From the NCBI RefSeq assembly GCF_020091585.1, contig NZ_CP083582.1:3596001-3660000 (forward strand): a stretch of DNA of 64,000 nt. Reading direction: 5' to 3'. Below, one piece after another: positions 63,157-64,000 of the stretch. Each line of letters starts with the position of its first letter. Within the stretch, counting starts at the first letter, position 1. Position numbers and translations under genes: made by a program. Below the pieces are notes generated by a model that saw nothing but the letters and a program-made list of their open reading frames with translations, ran no database searches and was not told the DNA's origin. Source of the stretch: Kovacikia minuta CCNUW1 (GTDB taxonomy: Bacteria; Cyanobacteriota; Cyanobacteriia; Leptolyngbyales; Leptolyngbyaceae).

Positions 63157-64000
63157 AACGCAGAATTCCCCTCGCATGGTTGCAGGTTAGTCGAGAACGC
63201 AGTCGTCTGGTTGTCGCAATGGCAGGAATTGCCTTTGCAGACATGTTGATGTTTATGCAATTGGGCTTTCGGACAGCGCTTTATGACAGTAATACGCAGA
63301 TGCACCGGAGCTTACGGGCCGACCTGGTGATGGTCAGCCCGCTGGCACGCAACATTGTCAGCATGTCCCACTTTCCGCGTCGTCGGTTGTATCAGGCAAG
63401 GGGGTTTGCGGGCGTGCAGTCAGTGGATGCGCTCTACACGGAATCGCGCCCCTGGAAAAATCCCCAGACCCGCCATGAAGATGGCATTTTGTTTCTTGGG
63501 TTTAATCCCGAAAAGTCAGTATTCAACCTGCCAGAGGTCGATCGCGCTGTAGACCAACTCAAACAACCGGATACGGTGATTTTTGATCGGGGTTCGCGGG
63601 GGGAATATGCCACGGCGATCGCCGCATTGGATAAAGGCAACCCCGTTCAGACGGAGTACGAAACCCGCAGGCTCACGATCACCGGGTTGTTTAAGGTGGG
63701 CGCATCTTTTGCAGCGGATGGCAATGTCATCACCAGTGACCAGACCTTTCTGCGTATCTTCCCCGATCGCAAACAAGCGGAAATTAGTGCTGGACTGATT
63801 ACCCTACAACCCGGAATCGATCCTAAACAGATGGCACAGGCTTTGCAGGCAAATTTACCCAACGATGTCAAAGTCATGACGTTACATGAATTTGCAGAGT
63901 TGGAAAAAGCTTACTGGGCAAACAATACGCCGATCGGATTTATTTTCAGTTTGGGAACCGTAATTGGTTTTGTGGTTGGCACCGTGATTGTCTATCAAAT
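63153..64000 (+). CDS. devC: DevC-type ABC exporter permease (3' end outside window)
   Basis: Starts MKRRIPLAWLQVSRERSRLV; open to the right edge, so 282 residues are visible of a usual length near 385. First membrane helix LVVAMAGIAFADMLMFMQLG, then a large extracytoplasmic MacB-like domain (SLRADLVMVSPLARNIVSMS, VQSVDALYTESRPWKNPQTR, IFDRGSRGEYATAIAALDKG). The second membrane helix begins at FIFSLGTVIGFVVGTVIVYQ, where the window ends. It should pair with an ATPase (DevA) beyond the edge. No frameshift. Confidence 0.92.
   Translation, partial: MKRRIPLAWLQVSRERSRLVVAMAGIAFADMLMFMQLGFRTALYDSNTQMHRSLRADLVMVSPLARNIVSMSHFPRRRLYQARGFAGVQSVDALYTESRPWKNPQTRHEDGILFLGFNPEKSVFNLPEVDRAVDQLKQPDTVIFDRGSRGEYATAIAALDKGNPVQTEYETRRLTITGLFKVGASFAADGNVITSDQTFLRIFPDRKQAEISAGLITLQPGIDPKQMAQALQANLPNDVKVMTLHEFAELEKAYWANNTPIGFIFSLGTVIGFVVGTVIVYQ

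Noticed and set aside
1-64000. tRNA or rRNA genes
   Set aside because: I looked for T-loop GGTTCGANTCC-type sequences with matching acceptor stems and for conserved rRNA segments and saw none; a covariance search would be more reliable.

Overview
The window is chromosomal DNA from a filamentous cyanobacterium. It carries carboxysome shell genes (ccmK3/ccmK4), psbY, ycf35 and ycf46 homologues, a phylloquinone gene cluster, hetZ-patU patterning genes and a devBC exporter. The palindrome GCGATCGC (HIP1) is scattered throughout, and intergenic DNA is full of degenerate tandem heptanucleotide repeats of the STRR type known from filamentous cyanobacteria. hetZ and patU fit a filamentous lineage but do not prove heterocysts.

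Layout. 1-9.5 kb: end of aroE, a small charged protein, ccmK3-ccmK4, glutaminase, then on the minus strand an M61 peptidase, a Crp-family regulator, an inositol-phosphatase-family enzyme, Ycf35 and the AAA protein Ycf46. 9.6-18 kb: a ribbon-helix-helix protein, hetZ, patU (split), a TgpA-like membrane protein, a DUF433/DUF5615 toxin-antitoxin pair and htpX. 18-31.3 kb: ileS, an MNT antitoxin next to a decayed HEPN toxin, a Ser/Thr kinase with a WD40 propeller, a GT2-GtrA glycosyltransferase, gyrB and miaA. 31.3-39 kb: a BT1-type transporter, a carotenoid oxygenase, a gamma-carbonic-anhydrase-like protein, psbY and an ACT-domain malic enzyme. 39-48.2 kb: menC-menA facing menF, then a three-gene cassette (DUF5131, TcmP, Uma2-type nuclease), then menD-menB. 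48.4-49.3 kb: an IS5-type element with a 3-bp target duplication. 49.8-64 kb: a possible TIR-like protein, mltA, a PEP-CTERM-like protein, prmA, an ECF transporter T component, der, a TonB-like protein, a SLOG protein, and a PadR regulator divergent from devB-smORF-devC.

Two genome-wide peculiarities stand out. First, heptanucleotide repeat tracts sit inside five conserved coding sequences (glsA, ileS, miaA, the carotenoid oxygenase, menD) and at gene edges (prmA, der, menB). In glsA, ileS and the oxygenase they are read through in frame. Second, about ten conserved genes carry a single apparent frameshift, and nearly all are +1 insertions. This bias, which includes the essential ileS, points to base-calling errors in the assembly more than to gene decay, but it has to be settled from reads.

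Men genes supply phylloquinone for photosystem I. The PadR-devBC unit has tandem 16-bp operator-like boxes in its divergent promoter region.
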